From Panicum virgatum (Eukaryota > Streptophyta > Magnoliopsida > Poales > Poaceae): a DNA stretch of 64,000 nt. The DNA lies in contig NC_053150.1 of assembly GCF_016808335.1 (NCBI RefSeq), positions 28,972,030-29,036,029 on the forward strand, given 5' to 3'. The notes under the pieces are model-generated. The model saw nothing but the letters and a program-made list of their open reading frames with translations, made no database searches and had not been told where the DNA came from. Position 1 is the stretch's first letter, and each line of letters begins with the position of its first letter. The position numbers and the translations under genes are program-made. Below, piece after piece: positions 1-12,013 of the stretch.

Positions 1-287
1 CCTTTCTTCCAAAGTGGGATGAACTTGCCATTCACAACCTTAGAACCATTTGCATTGTTTCCTCTTGTGTAGCCAAGTCCATCATAAATGCTTGGAAACC
101 TTTGAGCCATGTTATAAGCCGGGTGTGACACAAAATCACTCCTTGGCCTAAGGTTTCCTTTTCCAACTAGCATGTTCAACTTGTAGATTTGAGCATCTTT
201 GGCCTTGATTGCTTCTTCTAGCTTTACAAGGTTAGTAACACAAGCATTTATATCATGGTTATGACATTTCAAACACCCTTTGCTAGT
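1..287 (-). pseudogene. Fragment of SIRE-like Ty1/copia gag-pol
   Basis: Read on the minus strand this stretch is open and gives a Cys-x2-Cys-His start, a Lys/Glu-rich coiled-coil-like part (KLEEAIKAKDAQIYKLN) and then YDGLGYTRGN and KVVNGKFIPLW. Short DGLG and VNGK blocks of this kind are typical of the gag-pol junction of SIRE/Maximus copia elements. It is cut at the window edge and at 287 by the LTR of the Athila-like element. It is probably the same copia element as the minus-strand LTR at 25295-27378, separated by the nested insertions. The family call comes from recalled motif similarity, not a search. Confidence 0.55.
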
Positions 288-1496
288 TGTTGGCGCTCCT
301 TAAGTACCCATTTTATTATATGATTAGGAGTGGTTTTGGTAATTTCTTCGGGATGATTCATGTACTAACCCGCCACTTGGCACCCGAACTTGACCGTTTT
401 CGATTTTGTCCTGGATTTTGGAGCATGTTGTATTTTGGCAGGAAATTGGACATTTTCGGAGATGTTTTGACGCATGGTCACAACTGGGCTAAGATGAGGA
501 ATAAGGAGAAGAGGCCGCACACGAAAGATGGAACCGAAAGGGGCCAGAAAGGGCCTAGGCCGGCCGGCTCAGAGGGGCCCAGGCCGGCCGGCCTAACCCA
601 TTTCCAGGCCCAATCGGCCTCAGTTTTCTTCAGCGCGAAGTATTCGTCAACCCTAGCCTGTGTTTTACCAAAACCACCGACTAGAACCGCCTATATATAC
701 CCCGAAGCCGCCATCAAAGAGGGAGATCGTAGAGAGATCAGGAAGAGAGCATCTAGAGACGAGTTTCAGAGATCCATTGGAGTTAGACACAAGAGAAAGG
801 CGACACCGGAGGCCTCATCGTCCCTCGGCGCCGCTGCAAGTTGGAGGACAGCAAGGGATCCATCCCTTGCCGGCTATTTCGTCACCATGATTGACTACGC
901 TTCACCTAGCTTCATGGGGTAAAGTCCTCATTTGTTCATGGGGTTGTAAGGAGATCTTGAGTTCTAATTACCGAATCCTTTATGAGATTGATCTATCACG
1001 ATTCTTGTTGATGATGCTTTGATGCCTAATAGTTCGCGACTTGGCTTTGGGTTTGCTTTGCTCTTGCATGGTTTACTTAGATTACATCAACTATCGTGTT
1101 CTTGTTGATTCGTTACCGATTATCCTCGTGTAGTGATAGTATACGGGAGGGAAAGGTTTTGATCTTGGAACACACCTTTGGTAGATTAGATCCATTCTTC
1201 GTTGCCTGGCGATTACATCTCTAGTGATCCTAGACCCTATGGACAAATGCTCTTCATATCTTGTGCACACACCTAACATTGCTCACTAGTCTAGATTAGA
1301 TTAGATTGGTTAGACTAGATCTATTCCACACTCAATCACTCAATATAGATCTTTTACTAACATCATTAGTGCTTAGTTAAGCATAGTAATACACTTGTTC
1401 CGTGGATTGATAAACCTTGGGGGAATACTCTAAGGGAAAAGCTACACGATCCGTGCGCTTGCGGTACGTAAATTGGCGCTCTAGGGAGCGTCAACA
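288..1496 (+). repeat. 5' LTR of Athila-like Ty3/gypsy element 1
   Basis: The block starts TGTTGGCGCTCC and ends GGAGCGTCAACA, so the ends form an imperfect 12-bp inverted repeat bounded by TG and CA. The tRNA primer site lies 8 bp downstream, which fixes the right edge. A TATA box is at 692-699. The GC-rich word AGGCCGGCCGG occurs at 557-567 and its full form AGGCCGGCCGGCCT at 581-594, about 100 bp upstream of the TATA box. The LTR is 1209 bp. No second copy was found in the window, so the element is missing its 3' LTR. Confidence 0.85.
692..699 (+). promoter_or_regulatory. LTR TATA box of element 1
   Basis: TATATATA in the context CCGCCTATATATACCCC, with GC-rich flanks, in the middle of the LTR where the U3/R boundary is expected. 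Confidence 0.6.
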
Positions 1497-1504
1497 AGCT
1501 TTTC

Positions 1505-1522
1505 TGGCGCCGTTGCCGGGGA
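1505..1522 (+). other. Primer binding site, tRNA-Asp type
   Basis: The 18 bases TGGCGCCGTTGCCGGGGA are the complement of the 3' end of plant tRNA-Asp including CCA, as I recall that tRNA. tRNA-Asp priming is typical of Athila-lineage Ty3/gypsy elements. It lies 8 bp after the LTR end. The same site occurs inverted at 23596-23613. Confidence 0.85.
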
Positions 1523-2039
1523 ACAAGCAATTTTGCTACGTTTAACTTTGTAGGTTACCAACACCTAACCTTTTCCCTAGAAAATTTTTGTTTCTTTTGT
1601 TTTTTGTTTTGATTGTCTAGATGGCCCATCTCATTCAACACGTGGAGGAAGGAGAAAAATAATTAAGGGACTATGCAAGCCCACGATCAGAGGACTTCAA
1701 CATGCAAAAATCAGATTCGGTGTTGTGAGCCACCGAGTACGAGATCAAGCCTCAAATCATCAAGATGGCGGCAGCAAACCCCTTTAGAGGAGATGAGGCG
1801 GACAACCCATATAGACATATCAAGTGGTTCACAATGCTATGCAACACGGTACAACAAGACGGAGTTCCGCTAGCTTGGTTTAGATGGAATCTTTTCCCAT
1901 ACTCACTTGCGGAAGAAGCGAGAAGATGGTTTGCACTTGCATCCTTCGAGGTAAAAGGAAATTGGGATGACTTGATGAAGAAATTTTGCGAGCGGTTCTT
2001 TCCGTTAAGCAAGGTTCAATATATTCGGAAGCAAGTGAT

Positions 2040-3015
2040 TATGGCTGGGCATATTACCCGAAACCCGATCCCCGAACTCGAAAAACCCGAACACATACCC
2101 GAAAAATCCGAGCCCGAAAAACCCGATCACTATTTCGGGTAGCAAACTCCGGTACCCGAAATTTTTATGGGTAAATCGGGTTTAGAATCCCGGTACCCGA
2201 ATTTGAAAAGAAACCCGAATTCTAAGTAGACCCAGCAGCCCAATTCAAGCTGGCCCACTAACGCAGTAAACCTAGCCTCCCACGCAGCACCCACCCAGAC
2301 TCCAGCAGTCCAGCCGCAACTCCTCCCCGAGTCCCAACCTCCTGTGGCGGCGCATCTGGAGTCTCCGGTGGGACGCCGCAGCACGGTGGCTCGAGTGTGC
2401 GACGGCCGACCTCCTCGTCGTCGAGCTACAGGTCGAGGCTGCGGGCCAGCAGCGCCTGATCTTCCCTGTCACCATCGGCATCTGGTGGTAGCGCATTGCC
2501 ATTGCTGGCCGCAAGTTTGCAGCTCGTTCAGTCGTTCGGGATACTAGAATCCTATCCTGCTGCCTGCTGGTCATCTGGGCACAAGGATCTTCCACGAAGC
2601 TAAGTCCATCGTGGATTTCTTGCTTGTTGCTCCTATTCATTCTTGGCTTGGCGTGGATTGGGATTACTGATTAGCATGTTTGTTATTCCAATAATTGCTG
2701 TTGTGGTATCAATCGAAGATCCACAGTGTTGTATGCTTGGAATGAAAGTGCATATGTTCAAGCTTTCTTCTTGTATTTCTCCTCGCCAATACAAAACCGT
2801 GTTCTTCCCCTGTTACCTTTGCAACATGTGTTCTCTTCTTGTTATTTTGGGTAAATCGGGGTTACCCAAACCCGAACCCGAATTATCGGGTACCCGAATT
2901 GTCGGGTTTTATAATTTTTTAGTGTTTTTTCGGGTATCAGTTTCTAAAACCCGAATTTCAAAAAACCCGAAAAACCCGACCCGAAATTTTCGGGTTACCC
3001 GAACGCCCACCCATA
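2040..3015. mobile_element. Non-autonomous hAT element in gag
   Basis: The 976-bp insert is flanked by a perfect 8-bp duplication CAAGTGAT (2032-2039 and 3016-3023), the hAT signature. Its ends read TATGGCTGGGC and, inverted, TATGGGTGGGC, an 11-bp terminal repeat with one mismatch. Both subterminal zones (about 2055-2225 and 2850-3005) are packed with copies of ACCCGAA and its reverse complement TTCGGGT, a common hAT end structure that probably binds transposase. The middle (about 2240-2640) is GC-richer and has no recognisable transposase. Confidence 0.85.
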
Positions 3016-3145
3016 CAAGTGATCAACTTCGCGCAAGGAGAAGAAGAAGGGATAGATCAAGCATGCGATAGATTCAATGGATTGATTGAGCAAGGACTGA
3101 AGCTCGGATTTTCCGGTGAAGTACTCTTGCATACCTTTTATTTTT

Positions 3146-6100
3146 GAGAAAATTCCCTGGAAGGCCCTGAAACAAATCACGCTTCCTTCTATGGCCCTGG
3201 AAAACTGAAACGCCCTTTTGTTGCCTCCTTTTTATTTTCATTCTCTTCCATGGCCCTCCCGTTAGACCCATTAGCCCAATCTGTTAGGGTTTGAGGTGTG
3301 AGGTGAGAAGCAAAAATTTCTTGGACTGAACTACCCCTGCCACTCCCACACACACCCCGACCCCATCTCCCCCATTCTATCCCGTGAGCCCCTCGTCCTC
3401 TCCCGTGGCCTCCAGGCGGCGCGCGGAGGAGCAGCTCCCCAGGCGGCGGCACGCGGAGGGGCTCTCCCCAGGAGGCGGCGCGCAGAGGGGCCCTCCCCAG
3501 GGGCGCGGTGGAGGGCTCCCCAGGGGCACGCGCGGAGGAGGCCCACCCCCAGGGCTGCGCACGCGGCGGAGGCGCCAAGGGGCGCACGCGCGCAATGCCT
3601 CGCGGCAGCCCCGTGCCTCCCGCCGCAGGTGCGCAAGAGCAGGCGCGCAGGGGCTCACGCACGCAGGAGCTCGGCGGCAGCCTTTTTGGCAAGGTAAATC
3701 TCCTCTATTCGTGACAGATCTGCATGCATTTTCTAGGGTTTAGGAAAGATTAGTATTGCTCATGTGTGTAGGATAATATAATTGACATGATGGATCCAAA
3801 ATTAACTTATTTGTTGGAAATTAAGCTTCTTGGCAATCCAAAAAAGGTCAGAAAGGATGTCCGTTGTTTTTGCTTTGACAAGGTTGTTGACAGTGATACA
3901 ACAAATTTGAAAGATTTGGTCGATGAGATCACAGATATGTATCCACCAGGTTATCTAGAAGTAGCACATGTTCAGTACTACGATGCAGATTTGAAAAACT
4001 TCCCAGTAGTTAATGCTGACCAAGAGTTGATGTTAATGTTTCAGAAACATATTGACAGCAAGGTCGTGCACATGTTCATTGTATATAGTGATCCATCAGG
4101 ATGCTATGAGCCTATCATTGAGTGGGAGGGTTATCCTAGTAATAGCAATCAATTTTCTGAGCCTGAGCCAACCATACCTAGCAGCAGCACACAAGCAAAT
4201 GAGGAAACTTCTACAGAAAACCTAATCACTGGGAATGAACATGTTGGTGTTGATGAGGAGGGTCTATATCTAAAGATCAAACCTGTACTTGATCTCACTG
4301 TCGTTGCTTGTAACAAAAAACAGGACTATGTTCCCGAGGATGAGGATGAGCATGAGGATGAGGATGAGGATGAGGTTAGTGAGGATGATGAGGAGTTTGT
4401 TACAACAGCTCATGGGGAACCCATTACCTATGACAAAGAAGACCCTCCAATGACAGTAGGCTCCAGTTATCCGAATATGTATGAATTCAAGGTGGCACTG
4501 TCTCAGCATGAAATCAAACATGAATTTGAGTATAATACTGTCAAGAGTGCACCGCATAGATGCACGGTATATTGTTCAAGGAAAGTTGAAGATAAGTGTC
4601 CCTGGAGGCTGCATGCTTCATCTAGGAGCAGGAGCTGCACTGTAGTGGTAAGAAAGAATCAATCTGTTTTTCCCCCTTTGTGCATGTTCATTTTTATTTG
4701 ACAATGATATTTATTTGACCAAGCCATATTGTTGCAGGTGAAAAAGAATCAATTTGCTCATAGCTGCTCAAGCAGTCAAAGGAGTACGAAAGTGAAGAAT
4801 GCAACCAAATTTTGGATATGCGAGAAGGTCAAGGATTGGCTCATTGCAGATCCTTGTATTGGAGCAAAAGCATTGCAGAAGAAGCTTAAAGAGCACTACA
4901 AGGTGAAGATCAATTACAAGAGAGTTTATGCGGGTAAGGAACTAGCAACACAACAACTCTTTGGTGATTGGAATAACAGCTTTGATAATATGTTTCGGTT
5001 CAAGGCACAAATTGAGAAGTTTTGTCCGGGTAGTTTAGTAATTATTGATCATTACACAATCAATGGCAAGATCAGATTTAGAAGATTGTTCTTTGCTTTG
5101 AAACCTTGCATAGAGGGGTTCCTAAATGGCTGCAGGCCATACTTGGCAATTGATAGCACCTTTTTAACTGGCAAGTACAAGGGACAGTTTGCTAGTGCCA
5201 CCGCTATTGACGGCCATAATTGGATGCATCCAGTATGTGTCAGGGTTTTTGCTTCTGAAGATAATGAAAATTGGATCTGGTTCATGGAAAACCTTAGGCA
5301 AGCCATTGGATCACCAAGGGGGTTAGCCATATGCACAGATGCAGGGCAGGCAGTGATGAATGGGGTAAAAACTATTTATCCAGAAGTAGAACATAGGGAA
5401 TGCATGCATCACTTGGTTACCAACTTCAAAAAGAGGTATACTGGCAAAGTGTTTGATGAGAACCTTTGGGCAGCAGCTTACTCATGGAACCCATACTTGT
5501 TTGAGAAGCATTGGGCTGCTATGGATAGAGAAAAGCCTGCTGCAACTGCATATCGAAGAACTTGCCATACTAAGTTGTGGACACGGAGTCAATTCTCAAC
5601 CATATGCAAGGTAGATTATGTGACCAACAACTTGGCTGAGTGTTTTAATAACTGGATTAAAGAGCACAAGGGCATGAATTTGGATGACTTGTTAGACAAG
5701 CTTAGGCAAATGCTCATAGTGAAATGGAACCACAGGAGGAAAATCTCTAGACAGTTCGAAGGCTTGATCATGCCCCACATTATTAAGCATTTGAATGAGA
5801 AGAGTAGAGAACTAAACTTGGAGGTTATAGAATGCTCTGAACATGTTGCTGAAGTTACTGCATTGGGAGGTAGTGGCTTTAGGTTTGTGGTGAACTTACA
5901 TGAGAAGACATGTTCTTGTATTACTCAGTTGAAAATTTTAGATTAGCTTATGCTCAACTAATCCCAGCTATGGAGGACAAGTCACAGTGGCCTCAATCTT
6001 GCCATGGGTTTTTCATGCATCCACCCTTGTTAAAGGCCACAGCTGGTAGGAGAAAGACAGAAAGATACAAAGGTTGTACAGAGAAGACAAAGAAAGGACA

Positions 6101-7401
6101 GCACAAATGTCCTATCTGTAAAGGTTATGGGCATCACTGGCCAAGTTGCAAGAAGGGCAACCCAGAGGATATTGCAGCTCTGCTGGCTGTGAGGTAATAA
6201 ACTATACTTTGTTTTAGTATTGGGCTAACATGAAACCAATTTCTAGACTAAAAATGACACCTTTGTTTACCCCATACTTCTGTAGAGGACCACCAAAGAA
6301 GAAGAGAAAGACTACCAAGGCATCAACTGAGGAAAGCATAGTACTTTTTGATGGTGAAGCACCAGCATCCTCTATGACTTTTCCACCAAGGTTCTCTCTT
6401 TCACAATATTTTTATGTGCATCTTAATATTCATCTAATTATCTCTCTTTGTTTCCAATAGCCAAAGTGTGCAACCTACAACTAAGAAGAAAATTAGAAAA
6501 TGTACATTAGATTCTGGAGGCTCAATCAGGTAATATATGCTTCTAATTCTGATGTATTTTATTTTGCTGCAATCAGCCTTGAATACAAATCAGTCTTATT
6601 TTATCTACAACACTTGATAATTTTTATTTGTCATACATATATAGATCCAAGTCAGCAAGTAGTGCAGGTAGTACAGACCAGCCTGAGCCCATTAGCTCTG
6701 AGTTTCCCATGGCTAGGGGAAATCTACTTGTTGCAGCCAAAGAAAAAGGGAACAAGCTAGCTAACAAGGCTAAAGATAAGGGAAAGCTCATGAAGCCCAA
6801 AGCCAAGAAGCAAACTAAAGACAAAGGAAAGAAGAACGACGTGTCATTTGAAAGCCCTGCAATGGGCACAAGAAGCAAAAAAGTTGATTCTTGCAGCCCT
6901 GCAATGAGCACAAGAAGCAAAAGAAAGCTCAGTTTGTGATTTACCATATTCTGGACTTGTTGAACTCATTTTGTGGAGCTCTATGTGAACATGCATGTCA
7001 TGCAGTTTCTATTGTTAGGTGTCTGAACCTACTATATGTGAACTCACGTAAGAAATGTGGCTGTGAACTCATTAGTATGTTGACTGTGTGATTTACATTA
7101 TTATGTGAATCTATTATATTATACGTGAATCTAGTATGTTAAAAATGTGGAGAATTTGCTGCATAATATCGTGCTGTACATCTCCAATATCTGTTCTCCA
7201 TGAGATCTCAATATCTGTTGTTTCTGCGCCAGGGGTACTATTGTCTTTTCATAGTCACTTAACTGGGAGTTAACTGCAGATGTAACGGCAGGGCCATGGA
7301 AGGGAAGGAAAATGAAATCAGGGTCAAATAAGGAAGTTGCAATTTTGCAGGGCCATAGAATGAAGCGTGATTTGTTTGAGGGCCTTGCAGGGAATTTCCC
7401 C
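3146..7401 (+). mobile_element. Autonomous-type Mutator-like element (MULE)
   Basis: The 4256-bp insert has a perfect 9-bp duplication TTTATTTTT at 3137-3145 and 7402-7410. The ends are long inverted repeats: about 130 bp at 3146-3275 matches the complement of about 7265-7401 with modest divergence. Shared blocks include AAATTCCCTG, AAACAAATCACGCTTC and CCATGGCCCT. It carries a five-exon transposase gene (3787-6939). The 3300-3700 interval is very GC-rich, like a promoter and leader. It sits inside gag of element 1. A diverged relative of its right end is at about 57175-57345. Confidence 0.92.
3787..6939 (+). pseudogene. MuDR-type MULE transposase, five exons, SWIM region deleted
   Basis: Exons with matching phases are 3787-4647, 4738-6193, 6286-6390, 6461-6529 and 6645-6939; all introns are GT-AG. 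In order the product has an N-terminal beta-rich (PB1-like) domain, an Asp/Glu-rich linker, a Mutator DNA-binding domain with CPWRLHASS, and the DDE core. The core residues are Asp at 5152-5154 (AIDSTFLTGKYKG), Asp at 5338-5340 (ICTDAG) and Glu at 5638-5640 (NNLAECFNNW). A CCHC knuckle CPICKGYGHHWPSC follows near 6110, with a basic KKKRK signal at the start of exon 3. Near 5910-5935 the SWIM zinc finger stops after KTCSC and the next conserved block, YYSVENFRLAYAQ, is in another frame. The rest of SWIM is therefore deleted with a frameshift, and the reading stops at 5946. The catalytic triad is intact but the gene as read is broken. Confidence 0.85.
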
Positions 7402-8667
7402 TTTATTTTTCCCTAACCCCCGAGTGCATGCAGTTTGTTCAAATGTGTGCAGGAGGAGATCTCATGGAGAAAACACTTACGGAAGCCGCCCAACTCCTAC
7501 AAAAAATCAGCAAGGGTGCGGCCATGCGAAGAGATTGGGAAAAACGATGTTCGGCAAGCTCCGAGGAAGAATCTCAAGTGCGGGTGCTTGCTGGAATTTT
7601 CAGAAAAGAGACATCGGAAGTGAGGGAAGAACAACCGAAGCATGGAAAAGTCATAGAGACAAACCATGATGAAGGAGCATCGATCCATAGTGCAATGAAA
7701 GATGACCTGGAAAAGAAAGGAAGAACCTTGGGCACCGCCAAATCGCTGAGGGAATTCGAGCAAATGGATTGGATACCAATTGACTTCGGAAGATTGTTCG
7801 ACAAAGCAAGACCGCATCCAAATCAGCGAGGAATGGCTAAGGTGATAGCGGAAGACTTCCCGCCGGATAACCACACGGGATATACATTTGGCAAGGAATC
7901 GGCTGGTGATATTATTCGAAAACTTTTTGAAGAAAAAGAGGAAGAGATTGACTTGGACGAAGTGCTGGAGGTCAAAAGGATCATGGGAGTGAAATCGGAA
8001 TCATCACCCTATGCGCACATAGCCCAAGTATATGCGATTGGAAGCGATCAAGGCGAAGGTAATCCATCACCCACACCTCGTGTTGATTGCAAGATAGACG
8101 GAATAAAATGTTGCAATGTTTTTTATGACGTTGGCGCCCATGTTAGTGTGATGAGTTCCAAGGTTTATGTTGTGCTTTTTAACGAAACACCGAACCTAGA
8201 TGCTACAATCATTAAATTGATCATGGGAGATGGTAGATTAATCAAACCGCTAGGAGTGCTTAGAAATCTAAATGTTGCTATAGCGGGTAAAGAAATTCGT
8301 ACCGATTTTTTTTGTGATTAATGCTAGTGATGATGAACATGAAAGCATAATCCTTGGAAAACCCTTTCTCAAATTAGTAAATGCTATTCTAGATGTTGGA
8401 AAAGGGATTGTCACTTTTGATCTAGATGGAGAGAAGCACACTTTCAAATTTCATTCAAAACCATCTCGTGCTTTACCTCTACCTCTTGATAACGAAGGGG
8501 TAGAGAGCATTCGTTTCATTGATTCTTTCAGGGATCCTCTCCAACGCGCTTTGGAGAATGGGGATGCTCAAGATAATCAAGATGGAGAACTAGTGGAAAC
8601 AATGGAAGAGTTGAAGCTGCAACACGGGAATTTGGAGGAAGAAAAATTGAAGACATTGGAGAATTAG

Positions 8668-11604
8668 ATCAAGAAGATGATGGTGCACCCGATGTTGAGA
8701 TGAAGCCGCTCCCCCAAGGGATTGAAATATGAATTTTTGGGAGATGGCAAGACTTTTCCGGTGATTGTTAGCGATGAATTGAGCCCGGAAGAGACGGAGA
8801 AGTTGCTGAATTTATGAAAGAAGCACAAAAAGGTGATCGGCTACTCGATTAATGACTTGAATGGTATTAGCCCCGCTTTTTGCACACATCGTATACAACT
8901 CGAGGAGCAATACAAGCCGGTCGTAGAGCATCAAAAAAGGTTGAGTCATGCTATGCGTGATGTGGTGAAGAAGGAGGTTATCAAATTGTTGAATGCCGGA
9001 ATAATATACCCCGTGCCACATAGTGAATGGGTAAGCCCCGTGCATTGCGTTCCGAAGAAAGGAGGACTCACGGTTGTGAAAAATGAGAAGGAGCAATTGA
9101 TACCGCAAAGAACCATCACGGGATGGAGAATGTGCATCAATTATAGAAAATTGAATAAGGCAACGAGGAAGGATCATTTTCCACTACCATTCATTGACGA
9201 GATGCTAGAAAGGTTGGCAAAACATTCACACTTTTGTTACCTTGATGGATACTCGGGATTCTTCCAAATACCTATTCATCCGGATGATCAACATAAGACC
9301 ACATTTACTTGCCCGTATGGAACTTTTGCATATCGGAGGATGCCTTTTGGATTGTGCAATGCGCCTGCTTCTTTTCAAAGATGCATGACGGCTATATTTT
9401 CAAATTTCATAGAAGAGATTATGGAGGTATTCATGAACGATTTCTCGGTGCATGGTACTAGCTTTGAAAATTGCTTGGCAAATTTGGAGAAAGTACTTAA
9501 AAGATGTGGAGAGGTTGATCTTGTGCTCAATTGGGAGAAGTGTCATTTCATGGTGAAAGAAGGAATTGTTCTCGGTCATGTTATCTCCGAGAGAGGGATA
9601 GAGGTGGACAAAGCAAAGATAGAAACAATGGAGAGATTGCCACCACCTACGGACATCAAATCTTTGAGGAGCTTCCTCGGTCATGCCGGATTCTATAGAA
9701 GGTTCATAAAGGATTTTTCAAAAATCACCAAGCCATTGACGCAACTTCTCCAAAAAGATGTGGAATACACCTTCGATAGTGATTGTCTTCACGCCTTTCG
9801 AACACTCAAGCAATCTCTCATAAGTGCTCCTATCATGCAACCTCCGGATTGGAATCTACCTTTTGAAATCATGTGTGATGCAAGCGACTACGCCGTAGGA
9901 GCCGTTCTTGGACAAAGGAAAGAGGGGAAGGTAAATGCTATCTACTATGCAAGCAAGACTCTCAATGAAGCCCAAGTTAATTATGCAACAACGGAGAAAG
10001 AATTGCTTGCCGTGGTATTCGCCTTCGAAAAATTCAGATCATACATAGTAAACTCTAAGGTGATAGTTTATACCGACCATGCGGCAATCAAGTATCTCTT
10101 GTCCAAGAAAGATGCTAAGCCACGCTTGATTCGCTGGATCATATTGCTACAAGAATTCGATGTGGAGATAAGGGACAAGAAAGGGGCAGAGAACATTGTG
10201 GCCGACCACCTATCAAGGATGAACCATGGAGATGATGGAAAAGAACCTATCGAGGATCAAATGAGAGATGATCACCTATATAGAATTCTCGACCAAGATA
10301 GTTGGATGAATGATATAATAAGGGCAATAAAAGGGATGCCCTTGGATCACTTGGACAAGAATGCAAAGAAAAGAGTGATCGCGGAAAGAAGAAAATACTA
10401 TTGGGATCCACCATACTTATATAGATATGGAGAAGATGGAGTCCTAATAAGATGCATACCGAGGGAGGAACGTGAAGAAGTTCTAAGAAAGTGTCACTCG
10501 TCGGAATATGGAGGACATTATGGGCACTTTAGAACTCAAGCTAAGGTATGGGCTAGTGGATTCTATTGGCCCGAGATGCATGAAGACGCGAAAAGATTTG
10601 TTTCGACTTGTTCGGAATGCCAAAGGACGGGGAATATCTCGCAAAGGAATGCCATGCCGTTGAACTACAACTTGCAAATAGATCTATTTGATGTCTGGGG
10701 AATCGATTTCCTGGGACCATTTGTGAACTCACATGGGTTTGAGCATATATTGGTGATGGTGGACTATGTTTCTAAGTGGGTTGAAGCTATGCCATGTCGG
10801 AAGGCATCAATGGAGGAGTCCTCACACATGATTAAATCGGTAATCTTCCCTCGATATGGCGTCCCGAGAATCTTGATAAGCGATGGAGGAACACACTTCA
10901 CGGGCAAAGACTTTGGTAAATGTTTGAAGAAATTGGGAATTGAACATAGAGTGTCCACGGCTTATCACCCCCAAACAAACGGACAAGCGGAAACTTCGAA
11001 CAAGCAATTGAAGGATATTTTAAAGAAGACCGTGATAAAAGGAGGAAAAGATTGGTCGAAGAGACTAGATGATGCACTATGGTCATATCGTGCGGCACAC
11101 AAAACCCCGATTGGTATGACTCCTTATCAATTTGTTTATGGAAAAACATGCCACTTGCCGGTTGACCTAGAACATAAGGCGTATTGGGCGATGAAGGAAA
11201 TGAACTTTGATGCGGAAGCCGCTGGAATTAAAAGGAGAATCCAAATAAGTGAATTGGAGGAGTTAAGATTGAAAGAGTACAATAGTGCATCAATTTAGAA
11301 AGAAAGGATGAAGAGATGGTACGACAAGCGATTACAAAACAAGGAATTCAAAGAAGGAGACAAGGTCCTACTCTACAATTCAAGATTCAAACTCTTTGGC
11401 AAAGGAAAATTGCAAAGCAAATGGGATGGACCATACGTCGTACACTCGGTTTCACCCACGGGAGCGGTGATGATCATGGATGTGAAAGGCGACCAATATG
11501 TGGTGAACGGACAACGACTAAAGGTATTCTTGGAGCCCGACGTCGTGCCCCTTCATTACATCGACATATATACCATGGATGAGGAACCAGAACATCAAGC
11601 CTAA
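8668..11604 (+). pseudogene. pol of element 1: reverse transcriptase, RNase H, integrase
   Basis: Conserved sequence starts before the long open frame (8833-11298), with a 1-base frameshift near 8720 and a TGA at 8815-8817. The RT palm has the first Asp (YLDGYSG), but the catalytic box reads FMND instead of F/YxDD. The codon at 9436-9438 is AAC (Asn), which should abolish polymerase activity. RNase H residues are present (CDAS, EKEL, YTDH, VADHLSR). The integrase zinc finger (CHSS...H...CSECQ) and the core Asp, Asp and Glu ([18 protein letters not shown]) are present. A TAG at 11296-11298 splits off the C-terminal GPY/F-type domain (11308-11604: FGKGKLQSKWDGPYVV). Order RT-RH-INT and the tRNA-Asp primer site fit the Athila lineage. 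Confidence 0.92.
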
Positions 11605-12013
11605 CGACGTTAAGCAAGGTAAGTTTGTAAATATTCTCTTTTATTTTTATTCTGGATGAACTTTGAGTAAAACATAGGCTCATAATTTGTTGGTGGGCAC
11701 CTCGGAAAAAGTTGGAGTCCAGGGGGCCGAAAAACCGCCTGGGCCAGCCGGCCCAACACCCCTAGGCCGGCCGGCCTAAGCCTCCTCGTCTGGGAATCGG
11801 TCTCGATTTTTGGTAGGTACGAGATAAGGAAATTTTGAACCCGTGTCTTATAGATTTCGCATGCCAAATACGCAGAGATATTGGACTTCTCGTCCAAGTC
11901 TTTTCAGGACTTAAATAGAGGCGTGGGTTAGATCTATTCTCTCATACTTTTCAATCTACACCACCACCTCGTGAGAGACATCAACAAAGGTCGTTCCAGC
12001 GAGCGCAAGACCC
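11605..12013 (+). promoter_or_regulatory. pol-ORF2 spacer with promoter-like layout
   Basis: This non-coding gap has GGCCAGCCGGCCC at 11742-11754 and AGGCCGGCCGGCCT at 11764-11777. The second is identical to the LTR word at 581-594 and the match extends two more bases (AA). TTAAATAG, a TATA-like site, lies at 11911-11918, about 134 bp further on, and the next ORF starts at 12014. The order of GC word, TATA-like site and start codon copies the LTR. An internal promoter for ORF2 is an inference. Confidence 0.4.

Larger units (their letters stand above)
1621..8667 (+). pseudogene. gag and protease of Athila-like element 1, split by two transposons
   Basis: The frame opens at ATG 1621 and has in-frame stops at 1660-1662 (TAA) and 1726-1728 (TGA). 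The gag core (LFPYSLAEEARRWF) runs to 2039. It resumes at 3024 after the hAT element and at 7411 after the Mutator-like element. Removing each insertion with one duplication copy keeps the frame through both joins, so both insertions are younger than the element. The protease lies near 8085-8400: the active-site motif reads YDVGAHVSVM, with DVG where Asp-Thr/Ser-Gly is usual, followed by the ILGKPFL block. A run of eight T at 8306-8313 shifts the frame between these two parts. The reading continues to a stop at 8665-8667. It cannot make a full polyprotein. Confidence 0.85.

Noticed and set aside
3787..6939. Transposase gene as a domesticated host gene (MUSTANG/FAR1 type)
   Set aside because: It lies inside intact terminal repeats with a perfect 9-bp duplication and is frameshifted, so it is an ordinary MULE transposase copy.
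11690..11810. TGTTGGTGGGC near 11690 as the start of element 1's 3' LTR
   Set aside because: The sequence does not match 288-1496, no purine tract precedes it, and an ORF follows; only the short GC word is shared.
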